Shown here: positions 32,462 to 40,986 of the stretch, piece after piece | Layout: each line of letters starts with the position of its first letter | Numbering within the stretch: the first letter of the stretch is position 1 | Assembly (NCBI RefSeq): GCF_009901525.1 | Contig: NZ_CP019288.1 | Location: forward strand, 62,001 to 126,000 | Length of the DNA: 64,000 bases | Direction: 5' to 3' | DNA from: Kordia antarctica | GTDB taxonomy: Bacteria; Bacteroidota; Bacteroidia; Flavobacteriales; Flavobacteriaceae | Notes under the pieces: generated by a model | Seen by the model: only the letters and a program-made list of their open reading frames with translations | What the model was told of the DNA's origin: nothing | The model's database searches: none | Translations under genes and position numbers: made by a program

Positions 32462-33595
32462 TTAACTCCAATCTGATAATGTGATATTGAATTTTGTTGG
32501 ATTTTGTACATCAATCAACGGATTGTTATTGCTACATACATCATCAAAAGGAAATGCATAGATTCCTGATTTGTAATTTTGGTGTACAATATTCGCATAT
32601 TCGTTAGTAACTCCGTTTTGAACTTTATAAAATCCAGCTACATCGCAATTTGGCTGCGTATCATTCGCGCTATTGCTTAATGTTGTTCTGTTAAGAGAAG
32701 CACCTAAAATAGCTGCAATTTCTCCCAAAGGTGTATTATTCGGTGCATTTAGCGTACCAACACAACCAAAAATATCATATGCTTTTCCTGGTCCTGGTTT
32801 TTGAACAGTTACGTTCGCTTTTTTAGCTTGTGTAAATACGAATTCGTTCGAAGCATTTACCGTTCCTGTATATTTTCCAAATGTTGGACAGTTCATCGTA
32901 AGTGTATTTGTTTTAAAGTTTTTCCAGCAAGCATCTACATACGCATCATAAATTGTAGTAGGAATTGATGCAGGATTTGTTTGTACCGCATGTTGTGATC
33001 CTAATACACGAATGTTGTTTCCTGCTTTGTCTTTCATAACCAAGCTACTCCAAGGACTTCCTAATGCTGTAATTCCATCAAAAATTGAATCACGTGTACT
33101 CGTTGCTTTTAAAATTCCGTTTGATGCTGTAGTTTTTCCAACAACTTCAATAGAAACTGGAGCAGAGAAGTAGTCAACAATGGTACAATCGGCAAAAATT
33201 TCAGTTCCGATGTTTGTAAATTCTACTACTACAAATAAAGTGTCAGCATCTGCAGTTCCTGGCGTAAATGGTGGTGTTTGAACACCTAAATCGTGTTGCG
33301 CGCCAGTAACAACATTGAATACATTTGGCAATTTTTTGAAAGAGAATAAAAATTGACCAGACCACATTGCTGGTAATCCGTTAAATGTACTTAGCGTATC
33401 AACTGTATTGAAGAGCTTAGAACAGTCTTGTCCTTTTGTAAACTTTTTTAGAGAAGCATTTCCTTTAGCATCCACATCTACGTAACTCCAATATGGAGAA
33501 CTTGTTGCTGGATCGCTGTCTAATCCGAAGCAAATCCAATGTACGTCACTTGATGAAATTCCGCTGCTGTTCGTAATATTAACTTGTAAACTCAT
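32462..33595 (-). CDS. GH64-type beta-1,3-glucanase family protein lacking a signal peptide
   Basis: A 377-residue protein matching the GH64 (thaumatin-like fold) pattern: WSGQFLFSFKKLPNVF, VVVEFTN, FADCTIVDYFSAPVSIEV, YDAYVDACWKNF, GEIAAILGASLNRTTL and YAFPFDDVC. E125 and D141 lie 16 residues apart, as do the reported catalytic pair E154/D170 of the laminaripentaose-producing enzyme. It begins MSLQVNITNSSG directly in the fold, and no signal is encoded upstream in frame. Usual GH64 enzymes are secreted, so either it is cytoplasmic, exported by another route, or a non-catalytic relative. Confidence 0.82.
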   Translation of the reverse strand: MSLQVNITNSSGISSSDVHWICFGLDSDPATSSPYWSYVDVDAKGNASLKKFTKGQDCSKLFNTVDTLSTFNGLPAMWSGQFLFSFKKLPNVFNVVTGAQHDLGVQTPPFTPGTADADTLFVVVEFTNIGTEIFADCTIVDYFSAPVSIEVVGKTTASNGILKATSTRDSIFDGITALGSPWSSLVMKDKAGNNIRVLGSQHAVQTNPASIPTTIYDAYVDACWKNFKTNTLTMNCPTFGKYTGTVNASNEFVFTQAKKANVTVQKPGPGKAYDIFGCVGTLNAPNNTPLGEIAAILGASLNRTTLSNSANDTQPNCDVAGFYKVQNGVTNEYANIVHQNYKSGIYAFPFDDVCSNNNPLIDVQNPTKFNITLSDWS

Positions 33596-33712
33596 AATAG
33601 GTAAGGGTTTTATAATTGAATGATAAAAGTAGTTGTTACAAAGAGTTTTTTTAAGCGAAAAATTACGTGACTTTAAAAAACACGGAATTCTACGTGATAC
33701 GAATAGATCAAA

Positions 33713-33742
33713 AAAAAAGCTTCCAGTTACGGAAGCTTTTTA
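33713..33742 (-). terminator. Terminator of the M28 peptidase gene
   Basis: The stem AAAAGCTTCC / GGAAGCTTTT with loop AGTTAC is flanked by long A and T runs. It serves the minus-strand peptidase gene that ends at 33764. Confidence 0.87.
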
Positions 33743-33763
33743 ATTTTTTAGATGTAATATTAT

Positions 33764-35317
33764 TTACTTTGCTGCTTTGTCTACAACAATTCTGTTTTCT
33801 CTGTTTGCCAATTCCCAAGCGGTGTAGAATACCAAACGCGTACGATTTGTCAATAAATCGTAGTTGATCTTATCAGGCGTATCTGTTGGCTTGTGGTAAT
33901 CGTCATGTGTTCCGTTGAAATAGAAAATTACAGGAACATTGTTTTTTGCAAAGTTGTAATGATCAGAACGATAGTAATACCGATTCGGATCACTTTCGTC
34001 ATTGTACTTATAATCTAACTCAATGTTTGCGTACTTTTTGTTTATTTCTTCAGAAATGTTATGAAGTTCCGTACTCAATTTATCAGCACCAATTAAATAC
34101 ACATAGTTACGATTGCCTTCCGTACGTTTAGGATCAATACGTCCAATCATGTCAATATTTAAATCAACGACTGTATCTTCTAATGGAAAAATTGGGTTAT
34201 CTGTGTAATACTTCGAACCTAATAATCCTTTTTCTTCTCCAGTTACATGCAAAAATACAACAGAACGTTTTGGACCATTTCCTTCTTTTTGTGCTTTTCT
34301 GAATGCTTCTGCAATTTCAAGAATCGCCACAGTTCCAGAACCGTCATCATCGGCTCCATTATAAATTTCACCATTTTTTACACCTTCATGATCTAAATGC
34401 GCCGAAATTACAATGTATTCTTCTGGCGTATCCGAACCTTTTATAATAGCAACTACATTTTCTGAGTTGAGATCATTTGACTCATTATTATTTACCAATG
34501 TTGCATTTACCTTAACCGTTGTAGCGTTTTCATCTGTTGCAATTGTTGGATATATATCTGTCGCTAATTCATCATTCACAAAGTAACTATAAAAAGAATC
34601 TTCTTCTCCTTTTAAAGAAATTCTACTACTGTTTTTCACATAATTGAACCGCATTTTAAAACGTGGGTAATATTCATCTACATAAAATAAAACACCTTTT
34701 GCGTTATTTTCTTTAGCAGTCGCAATTTTTGAAGCCATTTCTTGTCTAATGTTTGCAGACCATTTGCTCGCATCTTTAGTTCCAGATATTACGTATGTTT
34801 CATCTTTTTGTGTTGGCTCTCCTAATTTTATTAAAATCATTTTACCAGCAACATCTTGTCCTTTATAATCAGAATACTTTTCGTCGTCAATTCCATATCC
34901 TACATATACAATTTCGGAAAAGTTAGTCGTACCGTTTGTATTCGCGCTAAGCGCTAAAAAATGATCTTCAAAAGTATATGCTTTTCCATTGATAGTTAAC
35001 TCAGAATTTAGACTACTTCCTTTTTGTAGCGGTACATTTTGGAAATAATTTCCATCTTTTTGCGCTGCAGGAATGTTTAAATTCTTGTATTCGTCTCTTA
35101 AATAAGCTACAGCTTTCTTCTGTCCAGCTTCTCCAGTATTTCTACCTTCAAACTCATCAGATGCATAGATGTATAGATGCGTTTTCAGTTCAGCTTCTGT
35201 AATGGTATTCCCGTAAGGAACTGGATCCAAATTCCGAACCACTTTTTTATCCGCAGTTTTTTGGTTTGTACCACATCCAATTGCTACTAATAGCGCTAAG
35301 GATACTAATTTTTTCAT
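33764..35317 (-). CDS. M28 family zinc metallopeptidase, lipoprotein
   Basis: A 517-residue aminopeptidase-type protein with lipoprotein signal MKKLVSLALLVAIGC. A PA-domain insertion lies around residues 120-250. The M28 zinc ligands are all visible: SAHLDHEG, YNGADDDGSGTVAIL, HVTGEEKGLLGSKYY with the general-base Glu, NIDMIGRID and the last histidine in HDDYHKPTDTPDKI. It should act on peptides in the periplasm or outer surface. The gene has a good -7 box at 35338-35345 and its own terminator. Confidence 0.94.
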   Translation of the reverse strand: MKKLVSLALLVAIGCGTNQKTADKKVVRNLDPVPYGNTITEAELKTHLYIYASDEFEGRNTGEAGQKKAVAYLRDEYKNLNIPAAQKDGNYFQNVPLQKGSSLNSELTINGKAYTFEDHFLALSANTNGTTNFSEIVYVGYGIDDEKYSDYKGQDVAGKMILIKLGEPTQKDETYVISGTKDASKWSANIRQEMASKIATAKENNAKGVLFYVDEYYPRFKMRFNYVKNSSRISLKGEEDSFYSYFVNDELATDIYPTIATDENATTVKVNATLVNNNESNDLNSENVVAIIKGSDTPEEYIVISAHLDHEGVKNGEIYNGADDDGSGTVAILEIAEAFRKAQKEGNGPKRSVVFLHVTGEEKGLLGSKYYTDNPIFPLEDTVVDLNIDMIGRIDPKRTEGNRNYVYLIGADKLSTELHNISEEINKKYANIELDYKYNDESDPNRYYYRSDHYNFAKNNVPVIFYFNGTHDDYHKPTDTPDKINYDLLTNRTRLVFYTAWELANRENRIVVDKAAK

Positions 35318-35337
35318 ATAGTAATTTTTAAGATTTT

Positions 35338-35345
35338 CAAATATA
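35338..35345 (-). promoter_or_regulatory. Predicted -7 box of the M28 peptidase gene
   Basis: The minus strand reads TATATTTG, an exact TAnnTTTG match about 20 bases before the ATG. Confidence 0.55.
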
Positions 35346-35445
35346 TTAAAATACGCTTATTATAGTTCTTAAAAAACGTGAAAATGCTCACTATTAGGCA
35401 TAAAAAAAATCCATCAGTTCTGTTTTTGATGAACTTTTCTATAAT

Positions 35446-35784
35446 TTATTCTACTCCTTCAAGGTCTTCGAGTTCATTCTCAATTTCCTTAATATCTTCT
35501 TTTTCTTGTTGTTTCTTTTCTTCTGTGGTTTGCTTTACGTCTTCCGCAACTTTATTTTCTCTAAATAAATTCATTGTTGTAATGGCTGCCGCCAGAAATG
35601 ACAATGCGATAATCAACTTAGGAACGCTTTCACGTAATCCATTTCTTTTAGAAATAATCAATGCTGCAATTCCAAAAGCAAATCCTAGAACAACAGGAAT
35701 ATATGCGAAATTATCTAAGAAAAATGAAAGTAGAAAACCTAATACGGCAGCAATGCTCCCGAGGATAATACATAATATTCTCAT
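35446..35784 (-). CDS. Small membrane protein with acidic coiled-coil tail
   Basis: A 112-residue protein with three hydrophobic segments (LCIILGSIAAVLGFLLSFFL, YIPVVLGFAFGIAALII, LIIALSFLAAAITTMNLF) and a very acidic C-terminal helix (EEKKQQEKEDIKEIENELED). No known domain is recognised. It lies 25 bases downstream of the DUF3108 gene and is probably in the same transcript. The tail would face the cytoplasm or periplasm depending on topology, which is not certain. Confidence 0.73.
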   Translation of the reverse strand: MRILCIILGSIAAVLGFLLSFFLDNFAYIPVVLGFAFGIAALIISKRNGLRESVPKLIIALSFLAAAITTMNLFRENKVAEDVKQTTEEKKQQEKEDIKEIENELEDLEGVE

Positions 35785-35809
35785 GATGTTAATTTTTTGG
35801 TTTTAATGA

Positions 35810-36598
35810 TTAATTAGCCAAGCCAGAAGCGTTTGTTAACTGTAACGTTCCGCTTCCAATAGGAATTGTAAATCTTGCTTGTACAGGCACTTTGTTTGCA
35901 TCTGCGGTAAGCCAAAGTGTTCCAGATTTTAAGAAATCGCCAGAAGTCAAAACTTGAAGTTTATAACATTCTTTTCGACCTAAATTTCCAGCATTTACCG
36001 TTTCTTTTCCAACATATTTAATAGTAATTGACGTTTCTTCTCGGTCAAACAAAACTTTAAATGTCTTTGTGTCACCAACTTTAGCGTTATCAATAGGCAA
36101 ATTTCTCAAATTATATAAGGTCGAAATTACGTCCATTGCATCATTGCTAATGCTAAAATTTTTATCTTGAACCCAATCGGTACCATTTCCTCTACGTTTG
36201 GTTTGTGTACTTTTTACAGTTTTCGATTTCTGATTGTACACATATTTCATTTTCTTTTTATAACCACCTTCTTGAATGTCTCTTTTGTATAATAAAGGAA
36301 GCAATGAATATTTGCTTACATAAGATTCATATACATCACGAATTTTAAAGAAAGCGTCAAATTTTGTAAACGTATTTGCGCGACATTTAAAATGTAATAA
36401 TGTATTGTTAGATGTTTTCACTTCCGATGTCTCCATGCTTACTTGAGCAAGCTGTGTCATAAAACCAGACATTTCGTAAGATGCTGTAAATGTTAGTTTT
36501 TCACCACTTTTAAAAGCCAAGCTTTCTTGTGCAGTTGCAACAACTTGAAACATACAAGTTACCAAAAACAGACATGCAATCTTTTTTATGTTCTTCAT
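35810..36598 (-). CDS. DUF3108 domain secreted protein
   Basis: A 262-residue protein with signal peptide ending around VVATAQ. The body matches DUF3108: ESLAFKSGEKLTFTASYEMS, YVSKYSLLPLLYKRDIQEGG, TKTFKVLFDREETSITIKYV, RKECYKLQVLTSGDFLKSGT and LWLTADANKVPVQARFTIPI. It is a beta-rich periplasmic protein related by fold to LolA/LolB-like lipid binders, but its function is unknown. It probably forms an operon with the small membrane gene downstream. Confidence 0.87.
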   Translation of the reverse strand: MKNIKKIACLFLVTCMFQVVATAQESLAFKSGEKLTFTASYEMSGFMTQLAQVSMETSEVKTSNNTLLHFKCRANTFTKFDAFFKIRDVYESYVSKYSLLPLLYKRDIQEGGYKKKMKYVYNQKSKTVKSTQTKRRGNGTDWVQDKNFSISNDAMDVISTLYNLRNLPIDNAKVGDTKTFKVLFDREETSITIKYVGKETVNAGNLGRKECYKLQVLTSGDFLKSGTLWLTADANKVPVQARFTIPIGSGTLQLTNASGLAN

Positions 36599-36691
36599 TC
36601 TTTTGTTCTTTATTCTTTAGTAATAACGCAGGTTAAATCACTTATTGTGCCAAACCTTTTTTTATCTATATAAACATCGCGTTACATTTTG

Positions 36692-36699
36692 TAGCTTTG
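36692..36699 (+). promoter_or_regulatory. Predicted -7 box of the 36727 gene
   Basis: TAGCTTTG is an exact TAnnTTTG match. It covers an in-frame TTG at 36697 and so supports the ATG at 36727. Confidence 0.55.
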
Positions 36700-36726
36700 A
36701 CAAAAATAAACGGTTGCAAGGTACTA

Positions 36727-37266
36727 ATGAAATTAAAATATACTTCACAAAATTTCTTTAAAAATACATATTGTGTATTCAAAACGGTTGATCCTGAAAT
36801 CATAAAGGACAAAAAGCCGCAATATGTAAGCCAATCTGGTAGTCAGTATTTTTATACCAATGATGGCGTATATAGGATTTCTTCACATTGGGGAAGAGCC
36901 GCTACTTGTAAGTGGCGATTACAATCGGATGATTCGAATTCTCGAATTGATTCGAAAGTCGGTTTTGCCAAATGGACAAGTTTTTACAAGGACAATGAAG
37001 TCGAAAAGTTATATTTCATTAAGAAAAGTGAATTTGCCAACAAATACCAGTATTTTCATAAAGAAGAACCAAGTTATACGTCTAATTATATGTTGCGTAC
37101 CGCAGAAGCAACTCGGAAAGTATTGCGGCAAATAAAAGTCATTACCACAGAAACCAAATGGGCAAAGTACGTTCCGCATGATGATTTAGATGATTTAAGA
37201 AATTATCTCATCAACGGATTAATTACATCTAACAAAAATTTGCAAGAACTCAAACGTTCATATTAA
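36727..37266 (+). CDS. Conserved-type cytosolic protein of unknown function
   Basis: A 179-residue basic protein with no signal peptide. It begins MKLKYTSQNFFKNTYCVF, contains SQSGSQYFYTNDGVYRISSH, WGRAATCKWRL and FAKWTSFYKDNEVEKLYFIK, and ends in a Lys/Arg-rich helix. The SHWGRAATCKWRL stretch looks conserved. The fold might be a small mobile-element or phage-associated type, but I do not recognise it. The promoter at 36692 fits this start. It is divergent from the DUF3108 gene. Confidence 0.72.
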   Translation: MKLKYTSQNFFKNTYCVFKTVDPEIIKDKKPQYVSQSGSQYFYTNDGVYRISSHWGRAATCKWRLQSDDSNSRIDSKVGFAKWTSFYKDNEVEKLYFIKKSEFANKYQYFHKEEPSYTSNYMLRTAEATRKVLRQIKVITTETKWAKYVPHDDLDDLRNYLINGLITSNKNLQELKRSY

Positions 37267-37297
37267 TCAATTTAAGCTCAATAAAAATAACACGTTC

Positions 37298-37362
37298 TGG
37301 ATTCTTTTTCCACAGAATAGGATGTATTTTTCGTTAAAAATCGCTGGAGCCTTCAAAAAATG
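37298..37362 (-). repeat. Partial inverted copy of the two-hairpin dispersed element
   Basis: On the minus strand, the stretch from AAGGCTCC through ATTTTTAACGAAAAATA to GGAAAAAGAA matches the 3' part of the elements at 38266-38432 and 62785-62990. The hairpin half is missing. It lies 36 bases upstream of the small GG-leader gene. Confidence 0.6.
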
Positions 37363-37397
37363 TATATTTAGAAACTATAACCATTAAATTATTTAAA

Positions 37398-37514
37398 ATG
37401 AAAACTATTGAAAATTTCAAAAAAGAAGAATTTTGCAAAGAAATAGCTAAAGTAGACCTGTTCCAAATTTGTGGAGGTTCTACTGGTGATACTGTGATAA
37501 ATCTACTTAGATAA
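37398..37514 (+). CDS. Very small GG-leader peptide, possible RiPP or signal peptide precursor
   Basis: A 38-residue peptide, MKTIENFKKEEFCKEIAKVD then LFQICGG, with a double glycine at 26-27. Cleavage after GG would release the 11-residue STGDTVINLLR, with Ser/Thr but no cysteine. The leader is unlike the MKKK leaders of the three others and more like generic GG leaders. It is preceded by a TATATTTA near-match promoter at 37362-37369. No terminator was seen. It could be a pheromone or RiPP, or a spurious short ORF. Confidence 0.55.
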   Translation: MKTIENFKKEEFCKEIAKVDLFQICGGSTGDTVINLLR

Positions 37515-37564
37515 TTAACAAAAGATGTTGAAGTCTTGGATTGTTTTGATTAAGAATCGTCAAT

Positions 37565-38179
37565 TCAATCCAACTCTTTAACCTCAATCTCATACAAATT
37601 CTCAAACAATTCAAAAATCTGTTGCGCATCTTTTTGACGTACGGAAATCGTAATACGACAATCGAGTTCTAGTTTTTGTGTAATAATATTCAAATTTCGC
37701 TCTTTCACTACGCGCATGACTTTATTCATGTTTTTATAATCGAAAACGAGTAAATAATCAATATTAATAGTTTTTTCTAGAATTTCAGAAGCTTCTAATG
37801 CCAATTGTGCGCCTGTACGATACGCATTAATCAATCCGCCAACGCCAAGCTTTGTTCCACCAAAATAGCGGACAACTACAATTAGAATATCGGTAACATC
37901 AAACGACTGAATTTGTCCGTAAATCGGCATTCCTGCACTATTGGAAGGTTCGCCATCGTCATTCGCGCGAAAGCGAAACGGTTCAGTTTTACCAAATTGC
38001 CACGCATAACAAAAATGCCGTGCAGAATGATGACTCTTTTTCAATGCTTCCAACTGTTCTTTTACATCATCTTCATTGAAAACAGGAAACGCATAGCCAA
38101 AGAATTTACTATTTCTGTCTTTGAAAAGTACTTCTTCTGAAGGAATATCAATGGTTTTGTAGGTGTCTTTTGTCTCCAA
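37565..38179 (-). CDS. YigZ/IMPACT family protein
   Basis: A 204-residue protein of normal YigZ length. It starts at TTG 38179 (METKDTYKTIDIPSEEVLFK), which fits the family N-terminus; no ATG is available. UPF0029 motifs are clear: HHSARHFCYAWQFG, NDDGEPSNSAGMPIYGQIQ and VVRYFGGTKLGVGGLINAYR. The C-terminal DUF1949 part is ferredoxin-like. The function is uncertain, possibly translation-linked as in eukaryotic IMPACT. Confidence 0.92.
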   Translation of the reverse strand: METKDTYKTIDIPSEEVLFKDRNSKFFGYAFPVFNEDDVKEQLEALKKSHHSARHFCYAWQFGKTEPFRFRANDDGEPSNSAGMPIYGQIQSFDVTDILIVVVRYFGGTKLGVGGLINAYRTGAQLALEASEILEKTINIDYLLVFDYKNMNKVMRVVKERNLNIITQKLELDCRITISVRQKDAQQIFELFENLYEIEVKELD

Positions 38180-38265
38180 GTATTTATAATTTTAATGAAT
38201 TCGTTACTGATAAAATTTCCAGAGTCCAAGAGTAGTTTGTTTAAATTACTGACTCATCATTTTTT

Positions 38266-38432
38266 TATTTTCTTTTTCTTTGTTCGCCCAAAGAAAAGAA
38301 ACAAAAGAAAGGGCACTTTTCCAGAGGTGTTTTTAGCTGAAAAAGCTAAAATCGCAATTATTTTTCTAAATTTTCTCCAAGGCTTCAAAAATTTTTAACG
38401 AAAAATAATTACTACACTGCAGAAAAGAAATG
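38266..38432 (+). repeat. Two-hairpin dispersed element, copy 1
   Basis: No gene lies between 38180 and 38466. The element holds hairpin 1, TTCTTTG-TTCGCC-CAAAGAA (38276-38295), then CAAAAGAAAGGGCACTTTTC, then hairpin 2, TTTTAGCT-GAAAA-AGCTAAAA (38331-38351). It ends with a tail containing TTTTCTCCAAGG and TTTTTAACGAAAAAT. A second copy at 62785-62990 has the same order with a different hairpin 2 sequence that still pairs. Confidence 0.8.
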
Positions 38433-38466
38433 AGTGCTTCAATTTATATTGTGAACTTAGATAAAA

Positions 38467-39336
38467 TTATAACTGTTGTGCCGAAATCGCAATCAGCACA
38501 ATACTTAAAATCGCAATTCCAATTCCGATCCAGTTTTTCAAGATTAACTTCTCTTTAAAAAAAAGTATTCCAAAAATAGTGGATAACATTACAATCGCAA
38601 CATTATTAATCGGAAAAACCGTAGAACTATCGCCCAATTGATCTGGTCGCAATGCTTTTAACAGAAAAATGATAGAGTAGAAGTTCGGAATTCCGAGGGC
38701 AATTCCGCCAAGGATTGTTTTGCCAGTAATCTTAAAATCGCGTCGAAGCGTTATTATAACAATTCCTATAACTGCCGCACACGAAAAAATTGCTGCTGAG
38801 AAAATAGGCGTTTCGCCGTCAACAACAGACGTTTTTTCAATATGTTTAATAGTAGTATCAATAATTCCCGAACCTACAAAAAGCAACGCAGGGAACAGTA
38901 ATTTCTTTCGATCAAACGAACCGCCACCTTTTTTAACAGTTGTTAAATAAACAGCAACTAATGCTAAAATGATTCCAATAATTTTCAAGATACTCAACTG
39001 TTCTTTATAGACAATCACAGCAAAAACGACAGGAATTACAACTGACATTTTTCCGGAAACGGAAGCTACGGAAAGTCCATTTTGTTGTGCTGTGCGCGCC
39101 ATTACGATGAAAATAGCAATAAACAGAAATCCTAAAATTACTGCGCCAACAATCCAGGGTTTTTGCGAGATTTCAGAAATTGTTGCGCCATTTCCATAAA
39201 AGAAAAATCCGCATGAAAATGCTACAAAATAGTTGATAACAATTGCTTGAAAGGTATTAATTTGGTATTTGTCAAAGAGTTTAAAAATGACAAATATCGA
39301 ACTCGAAATTAAAATACTTAGGATGAGGTAAATCAA
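38467..39336 (-). CDS. EamA/DMT family transporter
   Basis: A 289-residue inner-membrane protein with about ten helices in two EamA halves (for example SSIFVIFKLFDKYQINTFQA, VIPVVFAVIVYKEQLSILKI, NNVAIVMLSTIFGILFFKEK). It starts at TTG 39336, which overlaps the TGA stop of the HAD gene by four bases (TTGA), so translation is coupled. The substrate is unknown; many relatives export amino acids or metabolites. It is the last gene of the ribD-linked group. Confidence 0.88.
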   Translation of the reverse strand: MIYLILSILISSSIFVIFKLFDKYQINTFQAIVINYFVAFSCGFFFYGNGATISEISQKPWIVGAVILGFLFIAIFIVMARTAQQNGLSVASVSGKMSVVIPVVFAVIVYKEQLSILKIIGIILALVAVYLTTVKKGGGSFDRKKLLFPALLFVGSGIIDTTIKHIEKTSVVDGETPIFSAAIFSCAAVIGIVIITLRRDFKITGKTILGGIALGIPNFYSIIFLLKALRPDQLGDSSTVFPINNVAIVMLSTIFGILFFKEKLILKNWIGIGIAILSIVLIAISAQQL

Positions 39337-39947
39337 AATAACGATTTTTTAAGCGTGAACAAATCTATAACATCTTCTTCGCCTGGAATTAAGTTCCAAA
39401 CGTGAATTCCCAAGTTTTCGGCGGAATCTGTATTTTCTTTTGTGTCGTCAATAAATAAAGTTTCGGAAGGTTTTAAATCGTTTTCACGCACTACAAATTC
39501 ATAAATAGTTGCGTCAGGTTTTCTTAAATTCATTTCGTGAGAAAGGTAAAACTGCTCAAAACAGGCTACAAATTCAGTATATAATTCCATTCCCCAATTT
39601 TGCTGAATCCACGAAATATGCAAATCATTCGTATTACTCAATAACAACAAATGATACTTTTTGTCTTTGGCTAATTGTTTAATAAACTCCAACCGATGTG
39701 TCGGAAAATCTAATAAAATAGCGTTCCAAGCTTCGATTAAACCTTCTTTGGTTGTGTTTGGAAATTTTGTGTAATAAAAATCGACAAAATCTTCTGTGTT
39801 CATCAAACCTTTCTCGTATGCTTGATTCTTTTCTACCATTTCTGGCGTAAAATCAGTAATGCCAAGTTTTTCCAATTCGCGCGCAGTCGCAGGTTTATCT
39901 AAGTTGATAAAAATATCGCCAAAATCGAAAATAAGATTCTTAATCAT
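39333..39947 (-). CDS. HAD-superfamily hydrolase (HAD-IA)
   Basis: A 204-residue phosphatase-type protein. Motif I is LIFDFGDIFINLD, motif II LLLLSNTND, motif III RKPDATIYEFV and motif IV LFIDDTKENTDSAENLG, with a small alpha-helical cap between I and II. It overlaps ribD by 8 bases and the transporter by four. Riboflavin synthesis needs a phosphatase that removes phosphate from the RibD product, usually a HAD enzyme, so this may be that enzyme. That is inference from context only. Confidence 0.9.
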   Translation of the reverse strand: MIKNLIFDFGDIFINLDKPATARELEKLGITDFTPEMVEKNQAYEKGLMNTEDFVDFYYTKFPNTTKEGLIEAWNAILLDFPTHRLEFIKQLAKDKKYHLLLLSNTNDLHISWIQQNWGMELYTEFVACFEQFYLSHEMNLRKPDATIYEFVVRENDLKPSETLFIDDTKENTDSAENLGIHVWNLIPGEEDVIDLFTLKKSLF

Positions 39948-40986
39948 TCGTAAAAATATATAATGAATTATCTAAAATAGTTTGTTCTGATTGAAGATTT
40001 CCTTCTAGTTTTGGTGCTTCAATTCCTTGCTGAAATTGAACATTTCCTTTAAAAATTCGTGCTTCATCCCAAAGATTACTATCAATAAACGTTTGCAAGG
40101 TTTGTTTTCCACCTTCAATTATAACCGATTGTAATTCGTGTTTGTATAAAACTTCACAAATTTGTTCGGCTATATTTTTTGAGAAATCGATAGTTTCAAA
40201 AATGATATTTTCTGAATTTTCTTTTAGTTGTTCCGTCAATGCAATTGTTTTTATAGTTTGATCGAACAAAGCATAACTTTCTGGAATTCGCAATGATTTA
40301 TCCAACACAATTCGCACAGGATTTTTTCCATGCCAATCGCGTGTATTTAATTTCGGATTGTCCGTAATTGCAGTATTCGTTCCAACTAAAATTGCCGCTT
40401 CTTCACTTCGCCATTTATGAACTAATTGACGGGAAAATTTGTTCGTAATCCAATTTGGTTGAATCGGATCATTTTCATGTCGAATTTTATCAATAAAACC
40501 ATCTTGCGTTTCTGCCCATTTCAAAATTATATACGGACGTTTGTGCTGATGAAACGTGAAAAATCGTTTGTTTGAAACTTTACATTCCGCTTCCAAAACG
40601 CCTAAAGTTACTTGACAACCGGAATCCTGAAGCCTAGCGATGCCTTTTCCAGCTACTTTTGCAAACGGATCAATCGTTCCAATGACAACTTTTGGAATTT
40701 TATGTTTGATGATGAATTCGCTACACGGCGGCGTTTTTCCAAAATGACTACATGGTTCGAGTGAAACATAAATTGTAGCATCTTTTAATAACGATTTGTC
40801 TTTTACCGAATGAATCGCATTTACTTCTGCATGATTTCCGCCAAATGCACTTGTGTAACCTTCGCCAATTATCACATCATTATACACAATCACAGCGCCA
40901 ACCGAAGGATTTGGCATCGCGGTTTGCAAACCATTTGCAGCCAACTGCAAACAGCGTTTCATGTATGTTTCGTGTGAGTTTTGCAC
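39940..40986 (-). CDS. ribD: Bifunctional riboflavin biosynthesis protein RibD
   Basis: A 348-residue deaminase-reductase for steps two and three of riboflavin synthesis. The deaminase has the zinc site AFGGNHAEVNAI and YVSLEPCSHFGKTPPCSEFI. The reductase (from about 150) has YIILKWAETQDGFI, SEEAAILVGTNTAITDNPKL and a late SVIIEGGKQTLQTF. It starts at GTG 40986 (MQNSHETYMKRCLQLAANG), as family members have HExYMxRCL at the N-terminus. The GTG shares one base with the TAG stop of the upstream gene. Confidence 0.95.
   Translation of the reverse strand: MQNSHETYMKRCLQLAANGLQTAMPNPSVGAVIVYNDVIIGEGYTSAFGGNHAEVNAIHSVKDKSLLKDATIYVSLEPCSHFGKTPPCSEFIIKHKIPKVVIGTIDPFAKVAGKGIARLQDSGCQVTLGVLEAECKVSNKRFFTFHQHKRPYIILKWAETQDGFIDKIRHENDPIQPNWITNKFSRQLVHKWRSEEAAILVGTNTAITDNPKLNTRDWHGKNPVRIVLDKSLRIPESYALFDQTIKTIALTEQLKENSENIIFETIDFSKNIAEQICEVLYKHELQSVIIEGGKQTLQTFIDSNLWDEARIFKGNVQFQQGIEAPKLEGNLQSEQTILDNSLYIFTND

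Noticed and set aside
38195-38398. 67-codon plus-strand ORF ending in LNFLQGFKNF
   Set aside because: It runs through the two-hairpin element; the second copy of the element does not keep the frame, so selection is on the DNA or RNA, not on this peptide.
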